Below are positions 1 through 9,501 of a stretch of 64,000 nucleotides of DNA, one piece after another. Position numbers and translations under genes: made by a program. The notes beneath the pieces are model-generated. The model ran no database searches. It saw only the letters and a list, made by a program, of their open reading frames with translations, and was not told the DNA's origin. Source of the stretch: Myxococcales bacterium. GTDB lineage: Bacteria; Myxococcota_A; UBA9160; UBA4427. Within the stretch, counting starts at the first letter, position 1; every line of letters starts with the position of its first letter. Location: positions 32,291 through 96,290 of the forward strand of contig JADFNE010000008.1 of NCBI GenBank assembly GCA_022563535.1, read 5' to 3'.

Positions 1-397
1 CCGTCTCTGGCTTCGAATATCCGACATCCCCGGCGAGGTGTTGAGCGGAGAGCGCGGTACCCAGTCCGATGGTCCAGAAGCCTTGGACACTCAATGGTTC
101 TGGCAGCTCAGGTAGCATGTCGAGAATGGCTACCGAAAAGGCGAGGTTTCGAATCCCTTTCACCCCCACCCGCATGATCGCATCATGCAGCGATTCCATG
201 GGCATCTGTCCGGAGTAAATGGGGGATCTGACGAGCCGGTAGATACGTGCGGTCAGCAAGGCGTCCTGGGAGATCAGTCCGGCGATCTCGGCGAGTCCGG
301 CATTGCTGTCGCCGAGCTGATTGATGACCTGCTGCGCGATCGCGGGAATCGTGGGGAAAGAATCGAGATCTTCGAGAAGTTCTTCGAGTGTGCTCAT
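1..397 (-). CDS. HDOD domain signalling protein (partial, cut by window edge)
   Basis: Only the N-terminal ~132 residues lie in the window; the gene continues past base 1. The visible protein begins STLEELLEDLDSFPTIPAI and carries the HDOD pattern: the PTIPAIA start, a helix with LISQDALLTARIYRLV, then AIMRVGVKGIRNLA. HDOD domains are HD-related helical domains, usually without catalytic residues, found in bacterial signalling and motility regulators. Two ATGs lie in tandem (400 and 397). AGGAG sits 6 nt before the second and only 3 nt before the first, so 397 is preferred. It starts 9 nt after the stop of the 62-residue ORF upstream, so the two are probably co-transcribed. The output domain, if any, is outside the window. 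Confidence 0.8.
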   Translation of the reverse strand, partial: MSTLEELLEDLDSFPTIPAIAQQVINQLGDSNAGLAEIAGLISQDALLTARIYRLVRSPIYSGQMPMESLHDAIMRVGVKGIRNLAFSVAILDMLPELPEPLSVQGFWTIGLGTALSAQHLAGDVGYSKPET

Positions 398-406
398 CAT
401 CCGCTC

Positions 407-595
407 CTAGGCATTCATCGCCTTGATGGCTCGCAGCGCCTCGAGCACAGCAACCGGTTTGCCTCCCGAGAGAAACTGAACGCCATTGCTATTGATGATG
501 TCGATGCGTTCGACCACTCCGCGACTCAACCAATCGTCGAGACTGCACATGTTGTGACCATCCCCTACCTTGATCAGGACCTGATCGATCACCAT
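407..595 (-). CDS. Small hypothetical protein (62 aa)
   Basis: I do not recognise this family. It reads MVIDQVLIKVGDGHNMCSLD and ends in a short helical stretch VAVLEALRAIKAMNA. There is no signal peptide or membrane span, and one cysteine. The frame is closed by an in-frame TGA 21 nt upstream, so ATG 595 (or GTG 592) is the only reasonable start; no convincing Shine-Dalgarno is seen. It lies between the ammonium transporter (62 nt upstream) and the HDOD gene (9 nt downstream), all on the same strand. This suggests a small partner in the HDOD operon. Coding status rests on context and closed packing. Confidence 0.5.
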   Translation of the reverse strand: MVIDQVLIKVGDGHNMCSLDDWLSRGVVERIDIINSNGVQFLSGGKPVAVLEALRAIKAMNA

Positions 596-657
596 GTTTT
601 GATACCCGAATCCTCAGTCATTTCAGCGCAATTGAAAGTCGGCTCGATCGAATCGTT

Positions 658-2010
658 TTACATGAGATCGCTGAGATCATCTGCGGACAGTTTCTCTTGT
701 GCAGCCTTGGGCGGCTCTCCACCGATGTGGATGCCCGCATACTCTTCCTCGAAGGACACGCGCAGACCCACGAACTTGCGGAGCGTTGCAAACATGATGT
801 AGGCAGCCCCCATGCTCCACGCGACGCAGACAACAATCCCGATGACCTGGACACCGAGCTGAACCAGCCGTGGATGTGCGAGCATGTCGGCGTTTCCAAA
901 CAGCGCGACGCACAGGATGCCGAACGCTCCGCAGAACCCGTGAACCGGGATCGCACCCACCGGGTCGTCCAGCTGCCAGCGTTTGATGACCAGATCGAAG
1001 CTGAGGTTGTGCACGACGCCAGCGAGCATTCCGATGACCGCCGCGACGAGAGGCGTAACCAGGTGACAGCAAGCGGTGATCGCCACCAGGCCGCCTAGGA
1101 TCGAGCCCAGAAATTTTTCGTTGATGTTTGCCTTGTTCTGAAAGAACCAGCAATGAGCGAAGCCGGCAAGTCCGGCAAATGCCGCAGCGATGTTGGTGAC
1201 GACGATGATTCGGGGTACCGCGTCGTTGAAGGCAAGCTCGCTGCCTCCGTTGAACCCGATCCAGCCGAACCAGAGAATGATCACGCCGAGTCCGGCGAAC
1301 GGGAAGCTGTGAGCTTTCAACTCGACCAAGTTGCCGTCGGCATCGTAACGCCCGAGGCGTGGCCCAAGCATCATGACGCCCACGGCCGCAACCCCTGCGC
1401 CAACCATATGAACGACACTCGACCCGGCAAAGTCGATGAACCCGAGTCCGGCGAGCCATGGTGTGTTGTCAGCGATAAATCCGCTGCCCCAGACCCAGTG
1501 TCCGAAGACCGGGTAGATGACCAGGCCCATGATGAGAGAAACGAGCAGGTAGGTTACGAAACCCGTTCGCTCGGACATGGCACCGGAGACGATCGTCAGC
1601 GCCGTACCGGCGAACACGAGTTGGAAGAAGAAGAACGTGTAGCCGAGTCCGTTGCCTTCGACTCCCTCCAATGCCCAGAGCGAGCTGCCGATGAAACCAC
1701 CGATGTCGGTGCCGAACATCAGCCCAAAACCTACCAGGAAGAACCCGGCAGAAGCCATGATCCAGTCCACCAGGTTCTTCATCGCCACCGCCGTCACACT
1801 CTTGGATTGAACGGCGCCGACCTCGAAGCAGAGAAAGCCAGCTTGCATGAAGAAAACCAGGGCTGCGCAGACAAGCAACCAAAGGTGATCGATCAGTGGC
1901 GGACCCACGTCTGCCTCCTGGGCGAGTGCAGGGGAAGCGATCAGGACGATGAACGCGACGAGCGAGCTGAAGCTCAATGCGTGATTGGATCGAAGCGGAT
2001 GGGTGCGCAT
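658..2010 (-). CDS. amt: Ammonium transporter, Amt family
   Basis: Inner-membrane ammonium channel of about 450 residues. The chosen start (ATG 2010) has GGAG 8 nt upstream and begins a cleavable signal peptide ending SPALA-QE; a start 16 codons earlier has no ribosome site. Family signatures are present: FFMQAGFLCFEVG, the Phe gate in FQLVFAG, the substrate Asp and first pore His in DFAGSSVVHMVG (about D193, H201), and the second pore His in PVHGFCGAFG (about H357). The cytosolic tail runs VSFEEEYAGIHIGGEPP, diverging from the usual EIEGLD-SEHG tail that contacts PII proteins. No glnK neighbour is present, which is unusual for amt. It lies downstream of the NAD-glutamate dehydrogenase on the same strand, fitting nitrogen metabolism. 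Confidence 0.93.
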   Translation of the reverse strand: MRTHPLRSNHALSFSSLVAFIVLIASPALAQEADVGPPLIDHLWLLVCAALVFFMQAGFLCFEVGAVQSKSVTAVAMKNLVDWIMASAGFFLVGFGLMFGTDIGGFIGSSLWALEGVEGNGLGYTFFFFQLVFAGTALTIVSGAMSERTGFVTYLLVSLIMGLVIYPVFGHWVWGSGFIADNTPWLAGLGFIDFAGSSVVHMVGAGVAAVGVMMLGPRLGRYDADGNLVELKAHSFPFAGLGVIILWFGWIGFNGGSELAFNDAVPRIIVVTNIAAAFAGLAGFAHCWFFQNKANINEKFLGSILGGLVAITACCHLVTPLVAAVIGMLAGVVHNLSFDLVIKRWQLDDPVGAIPVHGFCGAFGILCVALFGNADMLAHPRLVQLGVQVIGIVVCVAWSMGAAYIMFATLRKFVGLRVSFEEEYAGIHIGGEPPKAAQEKLSADDLSDLM

Positions 2011-2251
2011 AGCGGTGCTCCAATCAGAAGATCTGGTGTGCCTGATTTCCTTTCTCATCGGTGGATTGCAATGTGGCTTGAACTTCTATCGGTTGTTTTG
2101 GAGGTATGAACTGGTGCGCAGATGAGAAACTGCAGATGACGTCTCGGGTGTTCCGCGCGACGGAGTCGATGTTTTCAGGTCGGATAGGTAAAACACTCGA
2201 CCTTCAGCTGAGGAATAAGCCGGGAGCCCAACCTGGAATGGGGGCGCTTGT

Positions 2252-5200
2252 TCAGCCTTGGTGGGATGCAGTCTGGGCCCAGTCGAGCAGTTCGCGAAGG
2301 GCGACTGAGCACATGGGGAGATCGAGGGAGTCCCCGCTGTGGAGGTCGGTGAGCATTGCGTTCCAGCGTTGCGCCGAAGGTGAATGCCGCTCCAGCCAGC
2401 GGCCGATAACCTCCGTCGGGTCTTCGCCCACCTCCATGAAACGCAGGATGCTCACGGTGAGCGCGCGCTCCTGCCAGTCGAGGTCGTCGAGACAGTTTTC
2501 TCGGGAAAGTGCCTGCCAGTGGTCGTCGACCCGTAGCTGGGCGATCTGGACGCGGAACCATTGCAGGTCGAGGCGCTCGCCCAACTGGAAATAGACGCCG
2601 GCGGCTACCTCGGGATCGGCCCCGGTGCTTCCCGCGGCCTCGATCAATGCGAAGCAAGAGTGGAGGTTGGGTGCGTGGGCGAGAAAAGATGCGAGCGAAT
2701 CTGGGACGCCCGCAGCTCGGACTTTCTTCTTGCGCTCTGTCCACTCGGCCAAAGGTTGTCCAGTGAGTCGTTCGGGAAGGGTTTCGGTGATTCTTCGAAT
2801 CCCCTCGGAGAAGTGTTCGATTTCGACCGAGGGGCGCAGGGCACCGCGTCGGTTGCGCAACAGCCAACGGCAGCACCTGCGCGCGAGGCCCATGATTTCG
2901 CCCATCAGCCAGACTTGAACATAGGTCGAGGTGGTGGCGCCCAACCGCTCGACTTCTTCGAAGCGCGCCTCGAGGTCAAAAATCTCTCGGGTCGCGACGT
3001 AGGCCTTGGCGATTTCCGCAGAGCTGGCGCCGGTCGATTCACGCATGCGGTAGACAAAGGTAAAGCCCATCCGGTTGACGATCTCGTTGGCGATCTGCGT
3101 CGCGATGATCTCTCGCTTGAGCCGATGGGTGTAGATCTCCTCCGAGAAGCGTTCGTTGAGCTCCTGCGGGAAGGCCGATTCGACCGCGGTCACGATGATC
3201 TCGTCATTCGAGATCTCGTCACAGCAGAACTCCTCTTTCAAGATTGCCTTGGTGTACGAGACAAGCAGGCTGATCTCGGGACGGGTAAGAGATTTGCCAG
3301 CCGCTTTTCGCTCGACGAGCTCGTCGTCTTCGGGGATGAATTCGATCTCGCGATCGAGCAACCCAGCATCGCTCAGGGCTGAGATGTAACGGCGATGTTC
3401 GCCCATGCGCCGGGTGGACTGGGTCTCGGCCACGCTGATCGCTTGCACTTGGCGGAATGAATCCCGCAGCACCATCTGCGAGACGGACTGGGCGGTGTCT
3501 TCGAGGATTTGCCGACGCTGCTTCTCCGTCAATTCACCCCGGGCGAGGGCCTCGCCGAGCAAGATCTTGACGTTGACCTCGTGGTCGGAGCAATTGACAC
3601 CCGCCGCATTGTCGATGAAGTCCGTGTTCGCGCGACCCCCAGCCAAACAGTATTCGATGCGGCCCAGTTGGGTGATGCCGAGATTGCCTCCCTCACACAG
3701 CACTCGGCACTGAAGTTGGCTGGCGTCGATTCGCAGTGCGTCATTGGCTTTGTCCCTGACTTCTGCGTGGGTCTCGCGTTCCGCTTTGATGTACGTGCCA
3801 ATGCCGCCGTTGAATATGAGGTCCACCGGCGCCTTGAGGAGCGCCGAGATGAGCCCATTGGGGTCGAGTACGGTTTCTTCGATATTGAAACGCGCGCGCA
3901 CTTCGGGGGATATCGCGATGGACTTTGCGCTTCGGGAGTAGACGCCACCGCCCTCGGAGATGATCGTTGCATCGTAGTCTGACCAGGCCGATCGATCGAG
4001 CGCGAACAGACGCTTGCGTTCCTCGAAGCTCTCGAGTGGCTTCGGGTTCGGATCGATGAAGATGTGTGCGTGGTTGAACGCAGCGACGAGCTTGAGTTTG
4101 TCCGAAAGCAGCATCCCGTTGCCAAAGACGTCTCCCGACATGTCGCCGATGCCGACTACGCTGATGGAATCTTTCTGGACATCGATGCTCATCTCTTGGA
4201 AGTGCTGCTGCACCGAGACCCAGGCGCCGCGTGCGGTGATGCCCATTTTCTTGTGGTCGTAACCGATGCTGCCACCCGCGGCGAAGCCATCTCCCAACCA
4301 AAAATTGTATTGTTCTGCGATTTCGTTGGCGATGTCCGAGAACTTCGCGGTTCCCTTGTCGGCCGCTACGACGAGATAGGGGTCGGGTTGATCCCGGTGA
4401 GCGACGCCCGGGGGCGAGACAATTTCGCCGTTGACGTAGTTGTCCGTAACATCGAGCAGACCCTGAATGAACTGGCGATAGCAGGCGACCCCTTCTTGCT
4501 GGATCGCGTCTCGGCTCTGGCCGTTGGTAGCCCGCCTGGTGATGAACCCGCCCTTGGCGCCGACCGGTACGATAACGGCATTCTTGACTTGCTGTGCCTT
4601 GACCAGTCCCAGAATTTCGGTGCGATAGTCTTCCTGGCGATCGGACCAGCGGATCCCACCCCGAGCAACACGGCCCCAGCGCAGATGAACGCCCTCGGTG
4701 CGGGCAGAGTGGACGAAGATCTCGAATCGCGGAAGCGGCTTGGGCAGGTCGGGAATCGATCGCGGCGCGAGTTTGAATGAGAGCCAGGCCTTCGGGTTTC
4801 CGGCCGAATCACGTTGATAGAAGTTGGTGCGCAGCGTGTTTTTGATCAAGGTTACGTAGCGACGGATGATGCGGTCTTCGTCCAGACTCTCGACGGTCTC
4901 TAGATCGTCGTTTATTCGCGCTTCCATACGCTCGCGCTCGCTGTCGCCCCCCTTTTGGCCGTACTGCCTGGGATCGAAGTGGGCGTGAAACAGCGCGACG
5001 AGATCCTCCGCCACGTTGAGGTGACGCGAGAGGGTTTGGGCGATGTACTGAATGCTGAAGGGGAAGCCCGTCTGCTTCATGTAGCGCGCATAGGTGCGCA
5101 GGATGGTGGCTTCCCGCCAGCCCAGATGAGTTCCCAGGATCAGCCGGTTGAATCCGTCGCTGTCCGCCCGTCCCAGCCAGATGTTCCGGAACGCCTCGGG

Positions 5201-7123
5201 AAAGCTGTCCTTTACGTAGTGGAGGTCGACGCTGTCGGCGAAGACATACTCGAGCTCGAAGTCGTGTATCCAAATCTTGCGACCGTTTCGTCGGGTAATG
5301 GGGTAGGGGTGCTCCCCGATCACTCGGACGCCGAGGTTCTCCAGGATTGGGATGACGTCGGACAGGGTGACGATGTTGTCCAGCTGAAACAACTTGAAAC
5401 GCAGACGGTTCTCCGGGTCTTCGATTTCCCGAGAGAAGCTCATGCCAATATCTGGTCCCTGTTCGAGGCCGATGATGGTCTGGACGTCGCGCACTGCGAC
5501 GCGAGCGTCGAAATCTTCGATGTAGCCGGCAGGGAAGCCGGAGGCGAATTCGCGTGCAAGGCTTGCGCCCTTTTCGGCTCCGAGAGAAGTCGTCAAGGCT
5601 TCTTCGAATCGCTGCTCCCAGGTCTTCGCGGCCTCGACGATGCGTCGCTCGACCGACTTCCTGTCGAAGTCGACCTCCACCATGGGATCGACGCGTAGGA
5701 CGAAGTGAGTGCGGGCCAGCACCGAGTCTGAGAAGTAGGTCGTGAATTCGACCTCGTCGGACCCCAGCGCCTCACAAAGGATGTCGCTCATCTTGAGGCG
5801 AAGTTCGGTGTGATAAAGGTCGCGCGGTACGTAGACGATGCAGGAATAATAGCGACCGTAGTCGTCTCTACGCACGAACAACCGCACCTGTTTGCGCTCG
5901 TGAAGTCGAGTGATTCCGGTTGCGATCTTTGCCAGGGTAGAAACACCGATCTGGAACAGTTCATCCCGGGGGTAGCTCTCGAGAACGTGTTCGAGATAGC
6001 GACCTTGATGGCGATTCGGCTGCACGTGCTCCTGGGCCATCACCGCTTCGAGCTTGCGCCGGACGACGGGAATTCGAAACGGGCTCTGGGTATAGGCCCT
6101 CGAGGTAAAGAGCCCGAGGAAGCGAGTCTCCCGCGCAACCTGGCCGTCCTCATCGAACTGTTTGACGGTGACATAGTCTGAATAGACGCTGCGATGCACG
6201 GTCGACCGCACCGAAGACTTTGCGAAGCCCAACAAGCGAGGTTCCAGCCACAAGCTCGCCGCTCGTGGATTCATCTCATGCAGGAACTCGATCGACTTGC
6301 GACGTTGATGTTTTTTGAGCAACCCCAGGCGACGCTCAGTGTCCTCGCGAATCGCGCGCCCACCGCTTTCCATCGTACTCACGACTTCGGTGACCCCGAG
6401 GAACGTGAAGTGATCGTCGAGCATCCAGGCGATGAACGCTCGGGACTCTTCGATATCCGCCGGTGGGATGCAATCGGGAGGTGATTTTTCCAGATCTTCG
6501 AGAAGCTTGCGGGCCCTCGAGCGCATGGTGTCGAAGTCTTCTACCGCAAGTGATACGTCGGCGATGACCGAGTCGAGATCCTGAGCGATGGCTTCGAAAT
6601 CTGAAATCGAAGAATGTCGATGGATCTCCAGATAGATCAACGCTTCGCGGGGCGCGATTCGTTCCCGATTGATATCAGTACTGGGGTCCGGACCCCAGAA
6701 ATCGACGAGCTCGAACTGCGTATTGCGCTCGACCTCGAACACGCTGCTGTGCAGCATGTTGATTGGAATGTTGCGTCGGTCGAGGGCCAGCCGAAGTGAG
6801 TCCATCAGAAAGGGCATGTCGCAGGCAAAGACCGCGACGATGGTGTAGTCCGAAGTCCAGCCATGTTCTTCGAGGGTGGGGTTGAACACCTGGACTCGAG
6901 GCTTGGATCGATCGAGTTTCTGGAACTGATTCCAGAAGAAGTACGTGCTCGCATAGATGTCGCGCAGGTTCGCCGCTTCGAGTTCCTCGAGAGGAAAGGA
7001 CTCGAAGAAGAGGCGACTAAATACGGTCATCCGGCGGGCTGGCTCGAAATCGAGACGTTCCTGGATCTCCGCATTGAGCTGGGCGAAGAAGGCCTCGTAG
7101 TTTTCGCAATGGACCAGCGTCAT
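2252..7123 (-). CDS. NAD-dependent glutamate dehydrogenase, large (180-kDa) class
   Basis: Oxidatively deaminates glutamate to 2-oxoglutarate and ammonium with NAD in the cytosol. The 1623 residues match the usual length of the large-class enzyme. The first ~750 residues form the regulatory ACT-like part. The catalytic core begins near residue 800, with RWGRVARGGIRWSDR, the DYRTEILGLVKAQQVKN segment and the active-site lysine in VGAKGGF (about K857). The nucleotide-binding segment VGIGDMSGDVFGNGM lies near 990-1004. The final ~350 residues are the helical tail typical of this class. ATG 7123 has GAGG 5 nt upstream and directly follows a TGA. The ammonium transporter 241 nt downstream on the same strand gives a nitrogen-metabolism context. 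Confidence 0.95.
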   Translation of the reverse strand: MTLVHCENYEAFFAQLNAEIQERLDFEPARRMTVFSRLFFESFPLEELEAANLRDIYASTYFFWNQFQKLDRSKPRVQVFNPTLEEHGWTSDYTIVAVFACDMPFLMDSLRLALDRRNIPINMLHSSVFEVERNTQFELVDFWGPDPSTDINRERIAPREALIYLEIHRHSSISDFEAIAQDLDSVIADVSLAVEDFDTMRSRARKLLEDLEKSPPDCIPPADIEESRAFIAWMLDDHFTFLGVTEVVSTMESGGRAIREDTERRLGLLKKHQRRKSIEFLHEMNPRAASLWLEPRLLGFAKSSVRSTVHRSVYSDYVTVKQFDEDGQVARETRFLGLFTSRAYTQSPFRIPVVRRKLEAVMAQEHVQPNRHQGRYLEHVLESYPRDELFQIGVSTLAKIATGITRLHERKQVRLFVRRDDYGRYYSCIVYVPRDLYHTELRLKMSDILCEALGSDEVEFTTYFSDSVLARTHFVLRVDPMVEVDFDRKSVERRIVEAAKTWEQRFEEALTTSLGAEKGASLAREFASGFPAGYIEDFDARVAVRDVQTIIGLEQGPDIGMSFSREIEDPENRLRFKLFQLDNIVTLSDVIPILENLGVRVIGEHPYPITRRNGRKIWIHDFELEYVFADSVDLHYVKDSFPEAFRNIWLGRADSDGFNRLILGTHLGWREATILRTYARYMKQTGFPFSIQYIAQTLSRHLNVAEDLVALFHAHFDPRQYGQKGGDSERERMEARINDDLETVESLDEDRIIRRYVTLIKNTLRTNFYQRDSAGNPKAWLSFKLAPRSIPDLPKPLPRFEIFVHSARTEGVHLRWGRVARGGIRWSDRQEDYRTEILGLVKAQQVKNAVIVPVGAKGGFITRRATNGQSRDAIQQEGVACYRQFIQGLLDVTDNYVNGEIVSPPGVAHRDQPDPYLVVAADKGTAKFSDIANEIAEQYNFWLGDGFAAGGSIGYDHKKMGITARGAWVSVQQHFQEMSIDVQKDSISVVGIGDMSGDVFGNGMLLSDKLKLVAAFNHAHIFIDPNPKPLESFEERKRLFALDRSAWSDYDATIISEGGGVYSRSAKSIAISPEVRARFNIEETVLDPNGLISALLKAPVDLIFNGGIGTYIKAERETHAEVRDKANDALRIDASQLQCRVLCEGGNLGITQLGRIEYCLAGGRANTDFIDNAAGVNCSDHEVNVKILLGEALARGELTEKQRRQILEDTAQSVSQMVLRDSFRQVQAISVAETQSTRRMGEHRRYISALSDAGLLDREIEFIPEDDELVERKAAGKSLTRPEISLLVSYTKAILKEEFCCDEISNDEIIVTAVESAFPQELNERFSEEIYTHRLKREIIATQIANEIVNRMGFTFVYRMRESTGASSAEIAKAYVATREIFDLEARFEEVERLGATTSTYVQVWLMGEIMGLARRCCRWLLRNRRGALRPSVEIEHFSEGIRRITETLPERLTGQPLAEWTERKKKVRAAGVPDSLASFLAHAPNLHSCFALIEAAGSTGADPEVAAGVYFQLGERLDLQWFRVQIAQLRVDDHWQALSRENCLDDLDWQERALTVSILRFMEVGEDPTEVIGRWLERHSPSAQRWNAMLTDLHSGDSLDLPMCSVALRELLDWAQTASHQG

Positions 7124-7283
7124 TCAGGCCTCGTCCGACTGGGGATACAGCCGGTTCTCGTACGGATCGGAAGACCGGAGGTCGAGGTTGAGCCCCGGAA
7201 TGAAGGCTTGATTCGGGCAATAGGCCCGGGTTTCGGGGAGGCTGGAGATTGACGTAGGGCGAACCCCAGATACCGTGTCCCCC

Positions 7284-9233
7284 ATGACGTTGCGACGCCT
7301 CGGATTCGCTGCGGCGGTGGTCCTGCTGGCGGTCGCCGCGCTGTGGAGTGCCCGCCGCGAGATCACTCATGCGCTGCTGGTCGAGCGCGCCCGGGCGCTG
7401 GGCCTTTCGGAGTTCAGCGTCGACGTGACCTCGTTGAATTTTGGCCACGCGACCCTGGCCAATTTACGCGTCGATGCCCGGTCGCCAGCCCCATCCCTCG
7501 AGATCTCCGGAATCGAGCTGAGCTATTCGCCGGACTCATTGCTTCGGCAGAGGCTTTCCCGGGTGGACGTGGATGTATTGCACTTGCGGGCGGATCTTCG
7601 CGACGACGCGTTCGGGTCGACATTCTCGCAGGACTCGGACGGGAGCCTCGCCGAATTTCATCCCTTCGATTCGTTGAACGTCGGCTCAGCTCAGCTGACG
7701 CTGCAGAGCGAGAACAACGGCAAGATTCGCCTGTCAGGGGATCTGCACAGCCGTCTGGAGAAGGACGCAGCCATTGAATTCGATCTCGCTTTCGAGCTTC
7801 GCGTCGAGCGGCCGGAGGTTGTTCTACGGACGCAGGTCGAGGGGAAGTTCACGAGAGACTCGTTGCTCGAAATGACCCTCGCGCCTTTTGGCCTGAACGG
7901 TCGCATCGGCGAGAGTCGAGACGCCATGGCCTTCGAATTCGAAACTCCAGTCGTCGCGGTTCGGCTCGATGCGAGTGACACCGATGCGCCGCCACAGTTG
8001 CAAGTATACGCTGGGGGCGGGCGACTCAACTTTCCCACCGAGTTCATCTCGTTCGAAGAGCTGGGTTTTTTCCTGGACATCGACGCAGAGGAGCGACTAC
8101 CCACCAGCGTCTTCGCTCTGGGTCGCATTGTCGATCGGGCCACCCCGCGGCGCTTTGGCCCGCTCAAAGCCCACGGGCGGGTTGTCCCGGAGTCCGACGG
8201 TCGCTTGCGCATCGATCTCCATCTGGGCGACGTCGATGGACTGATGCGGATGCGGCTCGATGGATGGCATGCGATGGCGACGGGAGACGGGTCGCTCGCG
8301 TTTGCCCTCGAACCTTCGACGCTCGATGAAATCGGCGCCCGGTTGCCCGATCTGTTTCCCGCTCTCAACGGTGTGGTTTCCAATCTCACCGGACAATTAG
8401 AGTTGGAGGGCGTATCCCATTGGAAAGCCGACGCGTTGGATTTGGAGTTCACCATTCACTTGCGCGATCTCGGAATGACGACCGATCTGGGGGAACTTTC
8501 GGGGGTGAATGCGAGCATCTCACTCGTTGGCCCCACGCCATTCTACATGCCCGAGGTTCAGCGAGTTACGGTCGAGCGGTTCTCTGCGGGAGTCGATCTC
8601 TTGAACGCGATCATCGACTTTCGACTGCGTCGCGATGGAACTGTCGAGATTCCCCGGCTTCAATGGGATTTCGCCGAGGGCATTGCCCGTACCCATGGTG
8701 TCTACGATCCCCAATCCACCCAGCAAGCGTTTACCGTGGAAGCCGTTGACGTCGATCTCCGAGCCCTCATCGAGCTCATCAATCTCGACGGATTGAGTGG
8801 AGAAGGGACCCTCGACGGTGTGTTTCCGATCTATATCGACGACGGCGTGATCGAACTGCGGGGTGCAACGCTCACCAGCGATCCGAAAGGCGGCTGGCTG
8901 CGCTATCGGCCAACCGGGGCAGCGTCCGCGGTCACAGCCAGTAACGAGCATCTGAACCAGTTGGCCGAGATTCTCGAGAACTTTAATTTTGAATCGATCG
9001 TCATATCGTTGAATGGAAATGTGCTGGGCGACGTCCAAGTTGCAATTCAGCTCAAGGGGGCCAATCCCGACTATCACGATGGCTTTCCCATTGAGTTGAA
9101 CACGAAAGTCGAGTCGCAGTTTGGAGATCTGATTCGAAGCGGGACGGCAGCCTTTCGCTTCGCGACCCAGGCAACCCAAGCGCTGGAAAAATCTTTGCGC
9201 CGCGGGGGTCATGAAACCGCGGAGGCGAGGTGA
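7284..9233 (+). CDS. ydbH: YdbH-family intermembrane bridge protein
   Basis: A 649-residue protein with one N-terminal membrane anchor (residues ~4-20) followed by a long beta-rich region of repeated amphipathic strands. This is the AsmA/TamB-like architecture of YdbH. In E. coli, YdbH acts with TamB and YhdP in moving phospholipid between inner and outer membrane, and pairs with the lipoprotein YnbE. Family assignment rests on overall pattern and on the next two genes, which match YnbE and YdbL in size, signal type and order. ATG 7284 is preferred over GTG 7275 because it begins the compact signal-anchor MTLRRLGFAAAVVLL; no strong ribosome site is seen for either. It is divergent from the glutamate dehydrogenase, with 160 nt between them. 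Confidence 0.82.
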   Translation: MTLRRLGFAAAVVLLAVAALWSARREITHALLVERARALGLSEFSVDVTSLNFGHATLANLRVDARSPAPSLEISGIELSYSPDSLLRQRLSRVDVDVLHLRADLRDDAFGSTFSQDSDGSLAEFHPFDSLNVGSAQLTLQSENNGKIRLSGDLHSRLEKDAAIEFDLAFELRVERPEVVLRTQVEGKFTRDSLLEMTLAPFGLNGRIGESRDAMAFEFETPVVAVRLDASDTDAPPQLQVYAGGGRLNFPTEFISFEELGFFLDIDAEERLPTSVFALGRIVDRATPRRFGPLKAHGRVVPESDGRLRIDLHLGDVDGLMRMRLDGWHAMATGDGSLAFALEPSTLDEIGARLPDLFPALNGVVSNLTGQLELEGVSHWKADALDLEFTIHLRDLGMTTDLGELSGVNASISLVGPTPFYMPEVQRVTVERFSAGVDLLNAIIDFRLRRDGTVEIPRLQWDFAEGIARTHGVYDPQSTQQAFTVEAVDVDLRALIELINLDGLSGEGTLDGVFPIYIDDGVIELRGATLTSDPKGGWLRYRPTGAASAVTASNEHLNQLAEILENFNFESIVISLNGNVLGDVQVAIQLKGANPDYHDGFPIELNTKVESQFGDLIRSGTAAFRFATQATQALEKSLRRGGHETAEAR

Positions 9234-9294
9234 ACGCTGGACGTGTCCGAACCGGATGTGTAGGATTCGCGGGGAAACAAGGGGGTGGGGAGCA

Positions 9295-9501
9295 ATGATG
9301 CGAGTATCGATTCAACTCAGCGGACTAATCGCAGTCTCGTGTTTGCAGCTGAGCGCGGTGGGCTGCACCCCCACGATCGCGATCAAGGCACCCAAGGAGC
9401 CGATCGTCATCAACATGAACATCAAAATCGAACACGAGATCACAATGGAAGTAAATCGCGATCTCGAAGCCATGATCGAAGAGGAAAAGGATATTTTCTA
9501 G
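9295..9501 (+). CDS. ynbE: YnbE-family outer-membrane lipoprotein
   Basis: A 68-residue lipoprotein. The chosen ATG 9295 is preceded by GGGGAG and gives a signal peptide ending in the lipobox LSAVGC; the longer frame from 9211 would bury this signal. The mature part contains APKEPIVINMNIKIEHE, a short beta segment characteristic of YnbE, followed by an acidic helix ending EEEKDIF. In E. coli YnbE stacks onto the C-terminal end of YdbH at the outer membrane. It follows ydbH by 61 nt, and its stop codon directly abuts the ydbL start, so translation is likely coupled. Confidence 0.85.
   Translation: MMRVSIQLSGLIAVSCLQLSAVGCTPTIAIKAPKEPIVINMNIKIEHEITMEVNRDLEAMIEEEKDIF

Noticed and set aside
2011..2251. 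Possible sigma-54 promoter upstream of amt
   Set aside because: A TTGCA is present, but the required GG is not at the -24 distance in the 15-nt window.
2106..2594. Plus-strand ORF with GGAGG right before its ATG
   Set aside because: Spacing to the ATG is only 1 nt and most of it is antisense to the glutamate dehydrogenase 3' end; no family pattern.
7124..7283. Minus-strand ORF (53 codons from 7283) ending exactly at the glutamate dehydrogenase start (TGA-ATG)
   Set aside because: Attractive for coupling, but the peptide has no recognisable features, its ATG has no ribosome site, and it fills the divergent control region.
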